8,031 bases of DNA from Phil1 sp963643205 (GCA_963643205.1 CAVIJJ010000045.1:1-8031), one strand, 5' to 3'; positions 1 through 7,906 are shown, numbered from the stretch's first letter. Made by a program: numbers and translations. Notes: generated by a model not told the origin, from the sequence alone.

Positions 1-1452
1 CACAAACAGCCCTCTCTTCTCCTCGCCAAGCTTTTCAACCTTGGCTATATAGGTGGAAATCTCCTTTGGGGCGGGCACGCGCTCAACGCGGCGGGCGGCA
101 TCGTAAACGCACTTGGTCATGGCGCCGGCGCCGTGGGACATGATGGCGGTTGTGTCCTCCATCATATCTATATTGTATACGCACTCCGTTTGGGGCTTGG
201 CGTAGCCCACGTTTTCAAGGTTGCCGCTCATGTATTTCTGGCGGTACATATAATACGGCCGCATGCCTAAGGTCTTCGCGGCCTCGCTGCCCATGCGAAC
301 CATCTCCTCAACCTCCTCCGCCGTGGGCATGGGGTATTTCTCCCCCTCCGTCACAAGGCGGCTTGAGCGCTTAAGCGCGAGCGTATGCACGGTAAGGTTT
401 TCGGGCGAAAGGGGAATAAGCGCGTTAAGCGTTTTTTCCATGTTTTCCGTGTGCTCCCCCGGAAGGCCCGCTATTACGTCCATGTTTATGTTGTCAAATC
501 CCATCTCCCGCGCCATGCCGAACGCGGCTATTATGTCCGCGCTTTTGTGGCTTCTGCCTATAAGCTCCAAGGTGGAATCGTTCATGGTCTGCGGATTTAT
601 GGAAAGCCTTGTTACGCCGTGCTTTTTAAGCACAGCTAATTTTTCCCTTGTAATTGTGTCCGGCCTTCCGGCCTCAACCGTGAATTCCCCCTTAAAGCCG
701 CTGTACGCGTTAAGGGCAAACGTAATAATGTCGTCAAGCTCCTCCGCCGTAAGCACGGTTGGCGTGCCGCCGCCTATGTATATGGCGCGTATGTGCCGCC
801 CGGCCTCTTTTAATATGGCGCTTCCTATTGAAATATCCTTTTTCACGGCGTTAAGGTATGCCGCCATGTCGGTTTTCTTTGTGCGCACCTGGGAGGCGAA
901 GCTGCAATACAGGCAGCGGGAGGCGCAGAACGGAATGCCAATGTATATGTCCGCGTCGCGCTCGGTTTGGCTTTCCAGTATGGGCCGCTGAACGGCGTTT
1001 ATGGTTTGGGCAAGGGAAAGCTTTTCATCGCTTACGTCAAAATCCTCCCTCATCATCCTTACGGCCTCCGCCTCGCCGTGGCGAGTGTATAATTCCCTTA
1101 AAAGGCGGGTTGGGCGAATGCCGGTTAACGATCCCCACGGCGGCATAAAGCCGTAAATTTGGGCCATTGCCCTGAACGCGGCTATTTTAACGGCCCTTTT
1201 CTCGCGCCGCTTTATTTCCAGCGTGTCGGAGCCTTCGGGTATAACGGCGTCCCATGAATAGGAAGCATTGCCCCGGTCAAGCCTAATATTCGCTGCCGCT
1301 CTTCTCTTTTCGCCGTCCTGATACAGGCAAACGGAAACGGCGGCGGACTCATCGCTTTCCGCCTCCGTTATTTCCTCCTTTATCGAAAAAAGCCGAAGCT
1401 CGTCGGCTATATCGGCTGTGTATTCGGGTTTATTCGTGAATAAAGTTATCAT
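1..1452 (-). CDS. hemZ: HemZ-type oxygen-independent coproporphyrinogen III dehydrogenase, radical SAM (3' end cut by window edge)
   Basis: I translated this frame by hand from the ATG at 1452: 484 codons without a stop up to position 1, so only the last few residues are probably missing. Radical-SAM cluster cysteines are C176, C180 and C183 (CxxxCxYC, in IPFCASRCLYCSFAS). The SAM-contacting glycine motif GGGTP is at 227-231. Segments I associate with HemZ rather than HemN or HemW are TGIRPTRL near residue 120, EAGRPD (260-265), SINPQTMN (284-291), NMDVIAGLPGE (323-333), HTLALKR (356-362) and PYYMYRQKYMSGNLENVGYA (399-418). The family is described as converting coproporphyrinogen III to protoporphyrinogen IX without oxygen, using a [4Fe-4S] cluster and SAM in the cytoplasm; its real substrate in anaerobes lacking a full heme pathway is uncertain. 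The start overlaps the preceding stop as ATGA, with a GGGAG ribosome site (1461-1465) 8 bases upstream inside that gene, so translation is probably coupled. The family assignment is firm, the exact reaction less so. Confidence 0.93.
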   Translation of the reverse strand, partial: MITLFTNKPEYTADIADELRLFSIKEEITEAESDESAAVSVCLYQDGEKRRAAANIRLDRGNASYSWDAVIPEGSDTLEIKRREKRAVKIAAFRAMAQIYGFMPPWGSLTGIRPTRLLRELYTRHGEAEAVRMMREDFDVSDEKLSLAQTINAVQRPILESQTERDADIYIGIPFCASRCLYCSFASQVRTKKTDMAAYLNAVKKDISIGSAILKEAGRHIRAIYIGGGTPTVLTAEELDDIITFALNAYSGFKGEFTVEAGRPDTITREKLAVLKKHGVTRLSINPQTMNDSTLELIGRSHKSADIIAAFGMAREMGFDNINMDVIAGLPGEHTENMEKTLNALIPLSPENLTVHTLALKRSSRLVTEGEKYPMPTAEEVEEMVRMGSEAAKTLGMRPYYMYRQKYMSGNLENVGYAKPQTECVYNIDMMEDTTAIMSHGAGAMTKCVYDAARRVERVPAPKEISTYIAKVEKLGEEKRGLFV

Positions 1453-2096
1453 GAAATTCTCTCCCAGCGAAGCATAAAGGGATTGTGCTTTCTTTCAAAA
1501 TCAAGCGTGGAGCCTTCCATGTGGCCGGGGTGAACCTCGTAGTTCCCGTCAAGCGTAAAAAGCTTTGTGCCAATGGAATTGAGTATCTCGTCCTGATCCC
1601 CGCCCGGAAAATCGCTGCGGCCTATGGAGCCGTGGAAAAGGCAATCGCCCGTGAAAACGGCCTTGCGCCCGCCGGACTCCACCGCGAACGAAACGCTGCC
1701 CTTTGTGTGCCCCGGAGTATAGAGCACGCGAAAATCAAAGCCCGCCTCGTGAATCGTTTCCCCGCCGCTCAATAATACGTCCGCTTTGCACGGGGGAACG
1801 ACAATATGGCCTATGGAGCTTAAATTAACGCTTTCGTCCCTAAGGCCCGGCTCGTCAATTTTGTGAATATAAACGCGCGCGCCGTACTGCTTTTGTAAAT
1901 CGGCAACGCTCAATATGTGGTCAAAGTGGCCGTGTGTAACAAGCACCGCCGTGGGCTTAAGCGAAAGGGAGGCAAGCTTTCTGTTCACAAGAAGGGTGTC
2001 CGAAGGGTCTATAACAACGCATTCGCCCTCGCTCGCGCCGTACACAATATATGTGTTCACGCCTATCGGCCCGGTTATAAGATAAGCTATTTCCAT
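1449..2096 (-). CDS. Metallo-beta-lactamase-fold hydrolase, glyoxalase II-like
   Basis: A 215-residue single-domain MBL protein, numbered here from the ATG at 2096. The metal-binding set is complete: THGHFDH (H55, H57, D59, H60), GH130 in TPGHTKGS, D151 in TGDCLF, and H192 in the PGH near the C terminus. The downstream ERKHNPF matches the ER..NP ending of short glyoxalase II-like (GloB/YcbL type) proteins. These are cytoplasmic hydrolases of thioesters or related esters that use two metal ions. The true substrate cannot be read from the sequence, and the separate C-terminal substrate domain of classical glyoxalase II is absent. A TTG at 2102 would add two residues and overlap the dtd stop as TTGA. 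I prefer the ATG because AAAGGA (2107-2112) lies 10 bases from it but only 4 from the TTG. It sits between dtd and hemZ, and its TGA overlaps the hemZ ATG. Confidence 0.9.
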   Translation of the reverse strand: MEIAYLITGPIGVNTYIVYGASEGECVVIDPSDTLLVNRKLASLSLKPTAVLVTHGHFDHILSVADLQKQYGARVYIHKIDEPGLRDESVNLSSIGHIVVPPCKADVLLSGGETIHEAGFDFRVLYTPGHTKGSVSFAVESGGRKAVFTGDCLFHGSIGRSDFPGGDQDEILNSIGTKLFTLDGNYEVHPGHMEGSTLDFERKHNPFMLRWERIS

Positions 2097-2098
2097 AA

Positions 2099-2545
2099 TC
2101 AAAACGTCCTTTCGCTGTCCAGCAATATGGTAACGGGGCCGTCGTTCACAAGGCTAACCTTCATTTCCGCGCCGAAAATGCCCGTTTGAACATTCAGCTT
2201 TTCGCGAAGGGTTTCTATCGCCTTTTCATAAAGGGGAATGGCCTTTTCGGGCCTTGCCGCGTGGCTGAAGCTGGGGCGCTTGCCGTGGCGCGCGTCCCCA
2301 TAAAGCGTGAACTGGCTTATAAGCAGTATCTCCCCGCCCACGTCGAGTATGGAAAGGTTCATTTTGCCCTCCGCGTCCTCGAATATTCTAAGGCCCAGCA
2401 GCTTATCGCATATATAGTCAAGGTCCTTTTCGGTATCGTTTTCAAAAACGCCCAAAAGCACCATGAATCCCTTGCCTATCTGCCCGTTTACGCGGCCGGA
2501 TATTGTAACGCTCGCGCTGTCCACGCGCTGCACAACGGCTCTCAT
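2099..2545 (-). CDS. dtd: D-aminoacyl-tRNA deacylase
   Basis: A complete 148-residue protein, the normal length for the DTD family. It hydrolyses D-amino acids (and glycine mischarged on tRNA-Ala) from tRNA, keeping them out of protein synthesis. The N terminus MRAVVQRV is typical. The two active-site signatures are present: SQFT at 77-80, within SQFTLYGD, with the conserved Thr80, and NDGPVT at 134-139, carrying the Gly-cisPro pair (G136-P137) that rejects L-amino acids. The middle stretch GKRPSFSHAARPEKAIPLYE also fits the family. The ATG has a GGGGAG ribosome site (2551-2556) 5 bases upstream, directly after the rel stop; the gap to rel is only 11 bases. Its TGA abuts or overlaps the next gene by up to 4 bases. 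Nothing is truncated or missing. The rel-dtd pairing is common in Firmicutes. Confidence 0.97.
   Translation of the reverse strand: MRAVVQRVDSASVTISGRVNGQIGKGFMVLLGVFENDTEKDLDYICDKLLGLRIFEDAEGKMNLSILDVGGEILLISQFTLYGDARHGKRPSFSHAARPEKAIPLYEKAIETLREKLNVQTGIFGAEMKVSLVNDGPVTILLDSERTF
2107..2112 (-). promoter_or_regulatory. Ribosome binding site deciding the MBL hydrolase start
   Basis: AAAGGA on the minus strand lies inside the last codons of dtd. The spacer is 10 bases to the ATG at 2096 and 4 bases to the alternative TTG at 2102, which favours the ATG. Both starts keep the same frame, so only two residues are at stake. Confidence 0.6.
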
Positions 2546-2556
2546 GCTTTCTCCCC

Positions 2557-4857
2557 TTATGTGTTTATTCTGTATACGTCGTTTACGGTTTTAATCTTGC
2601 GCATGCCCTTCATAATGCTGTCCAGCTGAGCCGCGCCCGACACATTAAACGTAAGCTGAACGGTTACAACGTCCTCCGTTGTTTTGGCGTTCATGGCCAG
2701 TATGCTTATATTCAAATTCATAAGCAGCTGGGATATTTCCATAAGAAGGCCCGGCCGCTCGCCCGCCATAATATGAATCGTAACGGGGTAGCTCGCCTTT
2801 TCCGTGCTTGCCCACTCAACGTCTATAAGCCGCTCCTTATCAAGCATAAGGTCGCTCATGTTCGGGCAATCCGCCCTGTGTATGGAAACGCCGCGGCCGC
2901 GGGTAATGTAGCCCACTATCTTGTCGCCCGGCAGGGGGCTGCAGCAATGGGCGAAGCGCACGGCCATGTTTGGCTCGCCCTTAACTATTATGCCGTGGTT
3001 GGCCACCGCGCTCTGTACGCGCTGCTCCTCCTTCTGCTCAAGCCTCGCGGCAAGCTGCGCCGCCTTTTCCTCCTTGCGGTATTGCTCGATAAGCTTATGA
3101 AGAACCTGGCCGGTTGTAATGCCGCCGTAGCCTATGGCGGCGTATATGTCCTCTATGTCGCTCATGTTAAAGCGCTTAAGAAGGTCGTCAAAATAGCTCT
3201 TTTTCGTAAGCTCGCCAAGCTGCCTGCCCTGGCGTTTTGCGGCGTCACTAAGCATTTCCTTGCCGCGGATTATGTTTTCCTCGCGGTTCGCCTTTTTGAA
3301 CCACTGGCGAATTTTCGCCTTCGCCTGCTGGGTTTTTACTATTTTAAGCCAGTCCCTGCTCGGGGTGGCGTTCGGCGCGGTTACTATTTCGCAAACGTCG
3401 TTGTTTTTAAGCTTGTAATCAAGCCTTACTATGGCGCCGTTAACCTTGGCGTGCTGGGCGTGGTTACCTACGTTTGAGTGTATGCGGTAGGCGAAGTCCA
3501 GCGGGGTTGATCCCGTAACCAGGTCTATTATCTGCCCGCGCGGGGTAAGCACGTATACATAGTCGCTGAAAAAGTCCTTGCGAATGTTTTCCACAAATTC
3601 CTTTGTGGTGTCCGCGTAGTTCTCAAGCTCCAGCGCCTCCCTGAGCCACGCCAGCTTGCTGTCCAGATCGTCCTGGCTGGCGCGCCCTTCCTTATACATC
3701 CAGTGCGCCGCTATGCCGTATTCGCTCGTGCGGTGCATTTCGTATGTTCTTATCTGCACCTCAAACGGCATGCCCGTATCTGAAAAAAGCGTTGTGTGCA
3801 GCGAACGGTACATGTTCGTTTTGGGCATGGCTATATAGTCCTTAAACCTGCCGGGCACGGGCTTCCAAATTGAATGGATTATGCCAAGCGCCGCGTAGCA
3901 ATCGTTTATGGTATTAACTATAACGCGCACGGCTATAAGGTCGTATATCTCGGCCAGACTTCTGTTTTGCCTTAGGAATTTTTTATAAATGCTGTAAAGG
4001 TGCTTCGGCCTGCCGTTTACCTGCGCCTTTATGCCCGCCGCCTCAAGCTGCTGCTCAATTGTCTTTATGGCCTTTGTAAGGGTAAGCATGCGCTCGCGCC
4101 GCTGCGGCTCAATCTGCTTTTCAAGGCCGGAGTATTCCTCCGGCATAAGGTAGCGGAAGGCAAGGTCCTCCATTTCGCACTTTATGGCGCCCATGCCGAA
4201 GCGGCTGGCCAGGGGAGCGTAAACATCCAGCACCTCCCGCGCCTTGCGCTGCTGCTTTTCGGGCCTGCAGTATTCAAGCGTGCGCATATTGTGAAGCCTG
4301 TCCGTAAGCTTTATTATAACAACGCGCACGTCCTTGGCTATGGCAAGGAACATCTTCCTCAGGTTTTCGGCCTGCGCCTCTTCCTTGCTTATAATGTCGC
4401 TCTTGCCCGTTTTGGTCAGCTTTGTAACGCCGTCCACCATTTCGGCAATGTCCTGACCGAACTCGCGGGATATGTCCTGAACCGAAACGCTCGCGCAGTC
4501 CTCCACAACGTCGTGCAGAAGGCCGGCTATAACGGTATTGGCGTCCATGCCCATTTCAAAAAGCATTTTCGCAACCGCGAGCGGGTGGATTATATACGGT
4601 TCGCCGGATTCGCGCTTCTGCGGCTCGTGCGCCTTATAGGCAAAGCCCATCGCCTTTTTAAGCCGCGCCATGTCCTCCGCGCTGAATTTTTCCGCGCAGG
4701 CCTTTTCAAGCTCGTCCATCAGTATTTTTACTTCTTCGTTGTCTATAAGGTGATGCTCCGCGGCGTTAACCTCGCGCTCTATGCTTTCAAAGTCCTCGCC
4801 CTCGGCGTGCATGGTGTCGTTATTGTCTATTACCTGTTCGGTTATTTTTTTCTCCAT
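2557..4857 (-). CDS. rel: Bifunctional (p)ppGpp synthetase/hydrolase Rel (RSH family)
   Basis: A full-length RSH protein of 766 residues that makes (p)ppGpp from GTP/GDP and ATP on ribosomes carrying uncharged tRNA, and degrades it when starvation ends. The domains in order are: an acidic N-terminal extension (about 1-45); an HD hydrolase (about 70-215) with R82, H91, H115-D116, E119-D120 and D186 in LTDRLHN; a synthetase (about 280-395) with D306, the R337-F-K-D340 loop, Y350 and E366; TGS (about 433-495); a helical region; a CC/zinc-finger-like part with HCCSPLPGD and RADCPN (637-665); and ACT (about 690-766). The RxKD loop is the form found in bifunctional Rel/SpoT, not the ExDD of RelA, and both active sites look intact, so I expect both activities. 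AAAGGAGG (4867-4874) lies 9 bases before the ATG. The gene follows apt by 40 bases and precedes dtd by 11. The symbol relA is also used for this orthologue in Bacillus. Confidence 0.97.
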   Translation of the reverse strand: MEKKITEQVIDNNDTMHAEGEDFESIEREVNAAEHHLIDNEEVKILMDELEKACAEKFSAEDMARLKKAMGFAYKAHEPQKRESGEPYIIHPLAVAKMLFEMGMDANTVIAGLLHDVVEDCASVSVQDISREFGQDIAEMVDGVTKLTKTGKSDIISKEEAQAENLRKMFLAIAKDVRVVIIKLTDRLHNMRTLEYCRPEKQQRKAREVLDVYAPLASRFGMGAIKCEMEDLAFRYLMPEEYSGLEKQIEPQRRERMLTLTKAIKTIEQQLEAAGIKAQVNGRPKHLYSIYKKFLRQNRSLAEIYDLIAVRVIVNTINDCYAALGIIHSIWKPVPGRFKDYIAMPKTNMYRSLHTTLFSDTGMPFEVQIRTYEMHRTSEYGIAAHWMYKEGRASQDDLDSKLAWLREALELENYADTTKEFVENIRKDFFSDYVYVLTPRGQIIDLVTGSTPLDFAYRIHSNVGNHAQHAKVNGAIVRLDYKLKNNDVCEIVTAPNATPSRDWLKIVKTQQAKAKIRQWFKKANREENIIRGKEMLSDAAKRQGRQLGELTKKSYFDDLLKRFNMSDIEDIYAAIGYGGITTGQVLHKLIEQYRKEEKAAQLAARLEQKEEQRVQSAVANHGIIVKGEPNMAVRFAHCCSPLPGDKIVGYITRGRGVSIHRADCPNMSDLMLDKERLIDVEWASTEKASYPVTIHIMAGERPGLLMEISQLLMNLNISILAMNAKTTEDVVTVQLTFNVSGAAQLDSIMKGMRKIKTVNDVYRINT

Positions 4858-4897
4858 TCCGGCAAACCTCCTTTCTTATTTAATATGCGCCCCGGGC

Positions 4898-5413
4898 TCA
4901 GTATACAATGCTGGCCTTTACGTCGTAGCCCTTCAGGGCCTCTATGCCGTTAAGCTCGCTCCTAAGCTCTATGGCGAACCTAACCGCTACAACCTCGCCG
5001 CCCATCTGCTCAATAAGCTTTATGGCCGCAAGCGCCGTGCCGCCGGTAGCGAGAAGATCGTCCACAACAACAACCCTCTGCCCCTTCTTTATGGCGTCCG
5101 TATGTATTTCAAGGGAGTCCGTGCCGTACTCAAGCTGATATTCGTAGCTTACGGTTTCGCAGGGGAGCTTGCCGGGCTTTCTTGCCGGCACAAAGCCCGC
5201 GCCCAGCGCGTAGGCAAGGGCGCTGCCCATTATAAAGCCGCGAGCCTCGGGCCCCACAACTATGTCCACATTCTTGTCCTTCAGCTCCTCCGCCATTTCC
5301 GCTATAAGCGTATGGAAGGCCTCCGGGTTCTTAAAAAGCGTTGTAACATCGCGGAAAAGTATTCCGGGTTTGGGAAAATCGGGTATTGTGCGAATGGTAT
5401 CCTCAAGCTTCAT
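4898..5413 (-). CDS. apt: Adenine phosphoribosyltransferase
   Basis: A complete 171-residue type I phosphoribosyltransferase of standard APT length. It salvages adenine by joining it to PRPP, giving AMP and pyrophosphate in the cytoplasm. The PRPP-binding motif VVVVDDLLATGGT lies at 114-126. Other family segments are the N-terminal IPDFPKPGILFRDVTTLF (10-27), GPEARGF (54-60), the FVPARKPGKLP hood and flexible-loop region (74-84) and the C-terminal FAIEL (146-150), which together separate APT from other PRTases such as Xpt or Hpt. The start codon lies inside the 3' end of recJ, giving an 11-base overlap, but it has its own near-perfect AAGGAGG (5420-5426) 6 bases upstream, so it can be initiated independently as well as by coupling. 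The gene ends with TGA, 40 bases before rel. It is in the usual Firmicutes position between recJ and rel. Confidence 0.97.
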   Translation of the reverse strand: MKLEDTIRTIPDFPKPGILFRDVTTLFKNPEAFHTLIAEMAEELKDKNVDIVVGPEARGFIMGSALAYALGAGFVPARKPGKLPCETVSYEYQLEYGTDSLEIHTDAIKKGQRVVVVDDLLATGGTALAAIKLIEQMGGEVVAVRFAIELRSELNGIEALKGYDVKASIVY

Positions 5414-7865
5414 GGTTTGCCTCCTTGTATAGTTGCAGGTACATATCGTTCATCTCCTCAAGGGAGTTAAGCGCGATAAACGTTTCGCTTTCCTCAAGCG
5501 ATCTCTTTGGCGGGTTCTTTTCAAGCCTTATTCCGCCCGCGGTTTTGGTGGCGAAGCCAAGCTCCAAAAACACGCTTGCCGCCAGCGCGCATACGCACCC
5601 CGGCGCGCCGCTCGCCAATGTCAACGCGTCCGCCATGGCCGGCAGGTTATAATACCGTCCCGTGGTCAGCATAAGCGCCTTATATAGCGGGGCAAAGTCC
5701 TCTCTTCTCGTAGGCACGCCGTCAAGAACCCCGGCTATCTCCGCCCTGTCGGGCTTATTTAAGTATATCTCCGCCGCCGGGCAAAGCTTTTTCAGCCGAT
5801 CTATAATGCCCGCGCTCGGCGCCGTGTCCATTACCACTATGTTTTTATAGCGGCTTATTTCAAGCTCCTCAAGCCTTGGCGCCAGAATCGCCGCGTTGTA
5901 GGCGCAAAGGCTTTTGGCGGGGCAGGAGAACTCAACGTCCGCCCTGTTCCAAAGCCCCTCTTTTTTAAGCGTGGCCAAAAGGCGTTTGGCTCCGTTAACC
6001 GTAAAGCACAGGGCAAGCGTGCCCATAGCGCTTTTTTGAATAAGCTCTTTCAGCTTCTCTTCCGCGTTCGTAAAGCTTATTCCCTCGGGAACACGCGTAC
6101 TATTATACAGGACATTTTTACAGATTGCATCAACAAATTTGCCCTTTTGCCGCTCCGCCCACGCGTCCGTATTATCAGGCTCCGCCCCTCGCATACCCTT
6201 TATGGTAAGCTGAAGCTCTTCCCTTCCGTTAAAGCGGTTTATGCCGGGCAGGTATATCAAATCCACCCTGTCCGTTTTTATAATGTCCTTAAAGTTCGCG
6301 CTTACGCTGAACCATACCGCCGGCAGATATTGGTCGTTTTTGTTAACCGAGCAGCGTACGTATTTGCCGTCCGCGCCCATGCGCTCAATGTTTGTAAGCC
6401 TGACCGAGCGGGAAAGCGCTACCGGCTGCGGATTGCCGGCGCCGAATGGCTCAAGCATTTCAAGCTCCTCGGCGAAGCGCTTTGTAAGGCCGCCAAGCTC
6501 CGTTTCAAAATCGTACTGAACGGCGGGAATGAACATTTCCTCGCTTTCGTTTTGCCAAAAGTATTCGTCCAGCGCGTTCCACAGTTCGTTTACGCTGCCT
6601 TTATCCTTAAGCGTAAGCCCCGCGGCGTAAGCGTGCCCGCCGAAGCGGGAAAAGAACCTTTCGCAGCTTAAAAGGGCGGAATGAATGTTTACCCCGCTTA
6701 TGCTGCGGCAGGAACCGGAAACCGTGTCCTTTCCGCTTAAAAGAACGGTGGGCCTATAATACTTTTCGGCTATTCTCGCCGCCGCTATGCCCACAACCCC
6801 GCTGTTCCAGCCTTCATCGTGCAGCACAATGCAGCGCCGCTTTGTAAGGTCCTCGTTTTTCAGCTTTTCGCAGGCGCTTTCAAGTATGGCGTCCTCCTCG
6901 CCCTTTCGCCTGTAATTAAGCTCCTCAAGCTTTGCCGCTATATTTCTCGCCTTTTCTGTATCCTTTTCGCTAAGCAGCTCAACCGCGTCGTCCGCCTCCT
7001 CTATGCGGCTCGCGGCGTTTAGCCTCGGCGCTATTCTGAAGCCGAAGCCGCCCGCGCTTATTTCACTAAGCCTTGTTTTTGACGCCTCGCACAGCGCCTT
7101 TATGCCCTGCTGGCATTTGCCCTGCCTTACGGCCTTTACCGCAAGCGCCGCTATTACCCTGTTTTCCCCCGTAAGCGGCACAATGTCCGCAACCGTGGCT
7201 ATGCCCGCAAGGGGTATATACTCAAGCGCCGCCTCGCGCCCGAGCAGAGCCTCCGCAACCTTCATCGCCAAGCCCGCCCCGCATATATGGCGGTTCGGGT
7301 AATTATCGTCGTTATCCGCAAGCACAAGCGCCTCGCACACGGGCAGCGTGTCCCCGGGTATATGGTGGTCGGTTACTATAACCCGCATGCCAAGCTCGTA
7401 GCAGCGCGCTATCTCCATTACCGATTTTATGCCGTTGTCAACGGTTATAATAAGGTTCGCGCCCATGTTGAAAAGCTGCTCCGCGCTTTTCATGGTCATG
7501 CCGTAGCCGTCCTCATGCCGGGAGGGAATCATATACTCAGCCCTTGCCCCAAGCCGCTTTAAGCAGCTTAGCATAATGCTCGTCGCGCAAACACCGTCCG
7601 CGTCATAGTCGCCGAACACAACTATCTTTTCATCAAGCGCGATCGCCTCTTTTATGCTCGCGCACGCGCGGTCCATGTCCTTAAGAAGAAACGGGTTTTC
7701 AAGCGCCGCCGCGCTCGGGTTCAAAAACCTTGCCGCTTCCTCGCCGCTCTCTATTCCGCGGTCAAGCAGCAGCTGCGCCGTCCTCGCGCTAACGCCAAGC
7801 TCATCCGCCAGCTTCCTTACCTTTTCCGCGTCGTGCTTCCCCGCCTTGCAAACAAGCCTCAGCAT
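5403..7865 (-). CDS. recJ: Single-stranded-DNA-specific 5'-3' exonuclease RecJ
   Basis: An 820-residue long-form RecJ that degrades single-stranded DNA 5' to 3' in recombination and mismatch or base-excision repair. The DHH phosphoesterase domain carries GDYDADG (85-91), VDNG (142-145), TDHH (165-168) and D227 in ATVADIVPL, the acidic and histidine residues expected to bind metal. The DHHA1 domain shows GWNSGVVGIAAARIAEKY (352-369) and RFGGHAYAAG (407-416). An OB-fold region follows (about 470-558) with EPFGAGNPQP. Residues 570-820 match the C-terminal extension of Firmicutes RecJ, with PTREDFAPLY near 720 and VFLELGF...KNPPKRSLEESETF (765-796) resembling a winged helix. The ATG at 7865 is chosen because AAGGAGG lies 7 bases upstream and the protein then begins where relatives do; the open frame runs back to a TTG at 7925 without family similarity. 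It is the first visible gene of the operon. Two consensus departures are noted under findings. Confidence 0.96.
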   Translation of the reverse strand: MLRLVCKAGKHDAEKVRKLADELGVSARTAQLLLDRGIESGEEAARFLNPSAAALENPFLLKDMDRACASIKEAIALDEKIVVFGDYDADGVCATSIMLSCLKRLGARAEYMIPSRHEDGYGMTMKSAEQLFNMGANLIITVDNGIKSVMEIARCYELGMRVIVTDHHIPGDTLPVCEALVLADNDDNYPNRHICGAGLAMKVAEALLGREAALEYIPLAGIATVADIVPLTGENRVIAALAVKAVRQGKCQQGIKALCEASKTRLSEISAGGFGFRIAPRLNAASRIEEADDAVELLSEKDTEKARNIAAKLEELNYRRKGEEDAILESACEKLKNEDLTKRRCIVLHDEGWNSGVVGIAAARIAEKYYRPTVLLSGKDTVSGSCRSISGVNIHSALLSCERFFSRFGGHAYAAGLTLKDKGSVNELWNALDEYFWQNESEEMFIPAVQYDFETELGGLTKRFAEELEMLEPFGAGNPQPVALSRSVRLTNIERMGADGKYVRCSVNKNDQYLPAVWFSVSANFKDIIKTDRVDLIYLPGINRFNGREELQLTIKGMRGAEPDNTDAWAERQKGKFVDAICKNVLYNSTRVPEGISFTNAEEKLKELIQKSAMGTLALCFTVNGAKRLLATLKKEGLWNRADVEFSCPAKSLCAYNAAILAPRLEELEISRYKNIVVMDTAPSAGIIDRLKKLCPAAEIYLNKPDRAEIAGVLDGVPTRREDFAPLYKALMLTTGRYYNLPAMADALTLASGAPGCVCALAASVFLELGFATKTAGGIRLEKNPPKRSLEESETFIALNSLEEMNDMYLQLYKEANHEA
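5420..5426 (-). promoter_or_regulatory. apt ribosome binding site embedded in recJ
   Basis: AAGGAGG on the minus strand lies 6 bases before the apt ATG at 5413 and within the last recJ codons. It fixes the apt start at 5413 and supports the 11-base overlap between the two genes as real. Confidence 0.85.
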
Positions 7866-7872
7866 TGCCGTT

Positions 7873-7879
7873 CCTCCTT
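7873..7879 (-). promoter_or_regulatory. recJ ribosome binding site
   Basis: AAGGAGG on the minus strand lies 7 bases before the ATG at 7865. It decides the recJ start against the TTG at 7925 in the same frame, which would add 20 residues and has no comparable site. Confidence 0.85.
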
Positions 7880-7906
7880 CCCGTAATATAAAAGCAGCCC
7901 AAATAA

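Noticed and set aside
263..991. A 242-residue open frame on the plus strand opposite hemZ
   Set aside because: It is antisense to a fully supported radical-SAM gene, has a composition expected of a shadow frame and shows no recognisable domain or ribosome site.
2773..3477. A 234-residue plus-strand open frame opposite the 3' half of rel
   Set aside because: It covers the TGS to ACT region of Rel antisense, and its hydrophobic look comes from complementing charged codons.
4886..4897. A GC palindrome (CCCGGG) between apt and rel as a possible terminator
   Set aside because: The palindrome has no loop and no following T run, and rel begins 40 bases after apt with a strong ribosome site.
4880..4908. 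A possible internal promoter before rel on the minus strand: TTGTAT (4903-4908), 17-base spacer, TATTAA (4880-4885)
   Set aside because: Both boxes match weakly, and the implied start near 4873 would fall inside the rel ribosome binding site (4867-4874), so the transcript would lose part of the site.
4000..5470. Two long overlapping plus-strand open frames (4000-4953 and 4781-5470) opposite rel and apt
   Set aside because: They are mirror frames of Rel and Apt, rich in Leu, Ala, Arg and Tyr as expected from the antisense codons of these genes. They also overlap each other, and no family motif is present.
6036..6671. A 211-residue plus-strand open frame opposite recJ
   Set aside because: It is a shadow of the RecJ DHHA1/OB region with no motif or upstream ribosome site.
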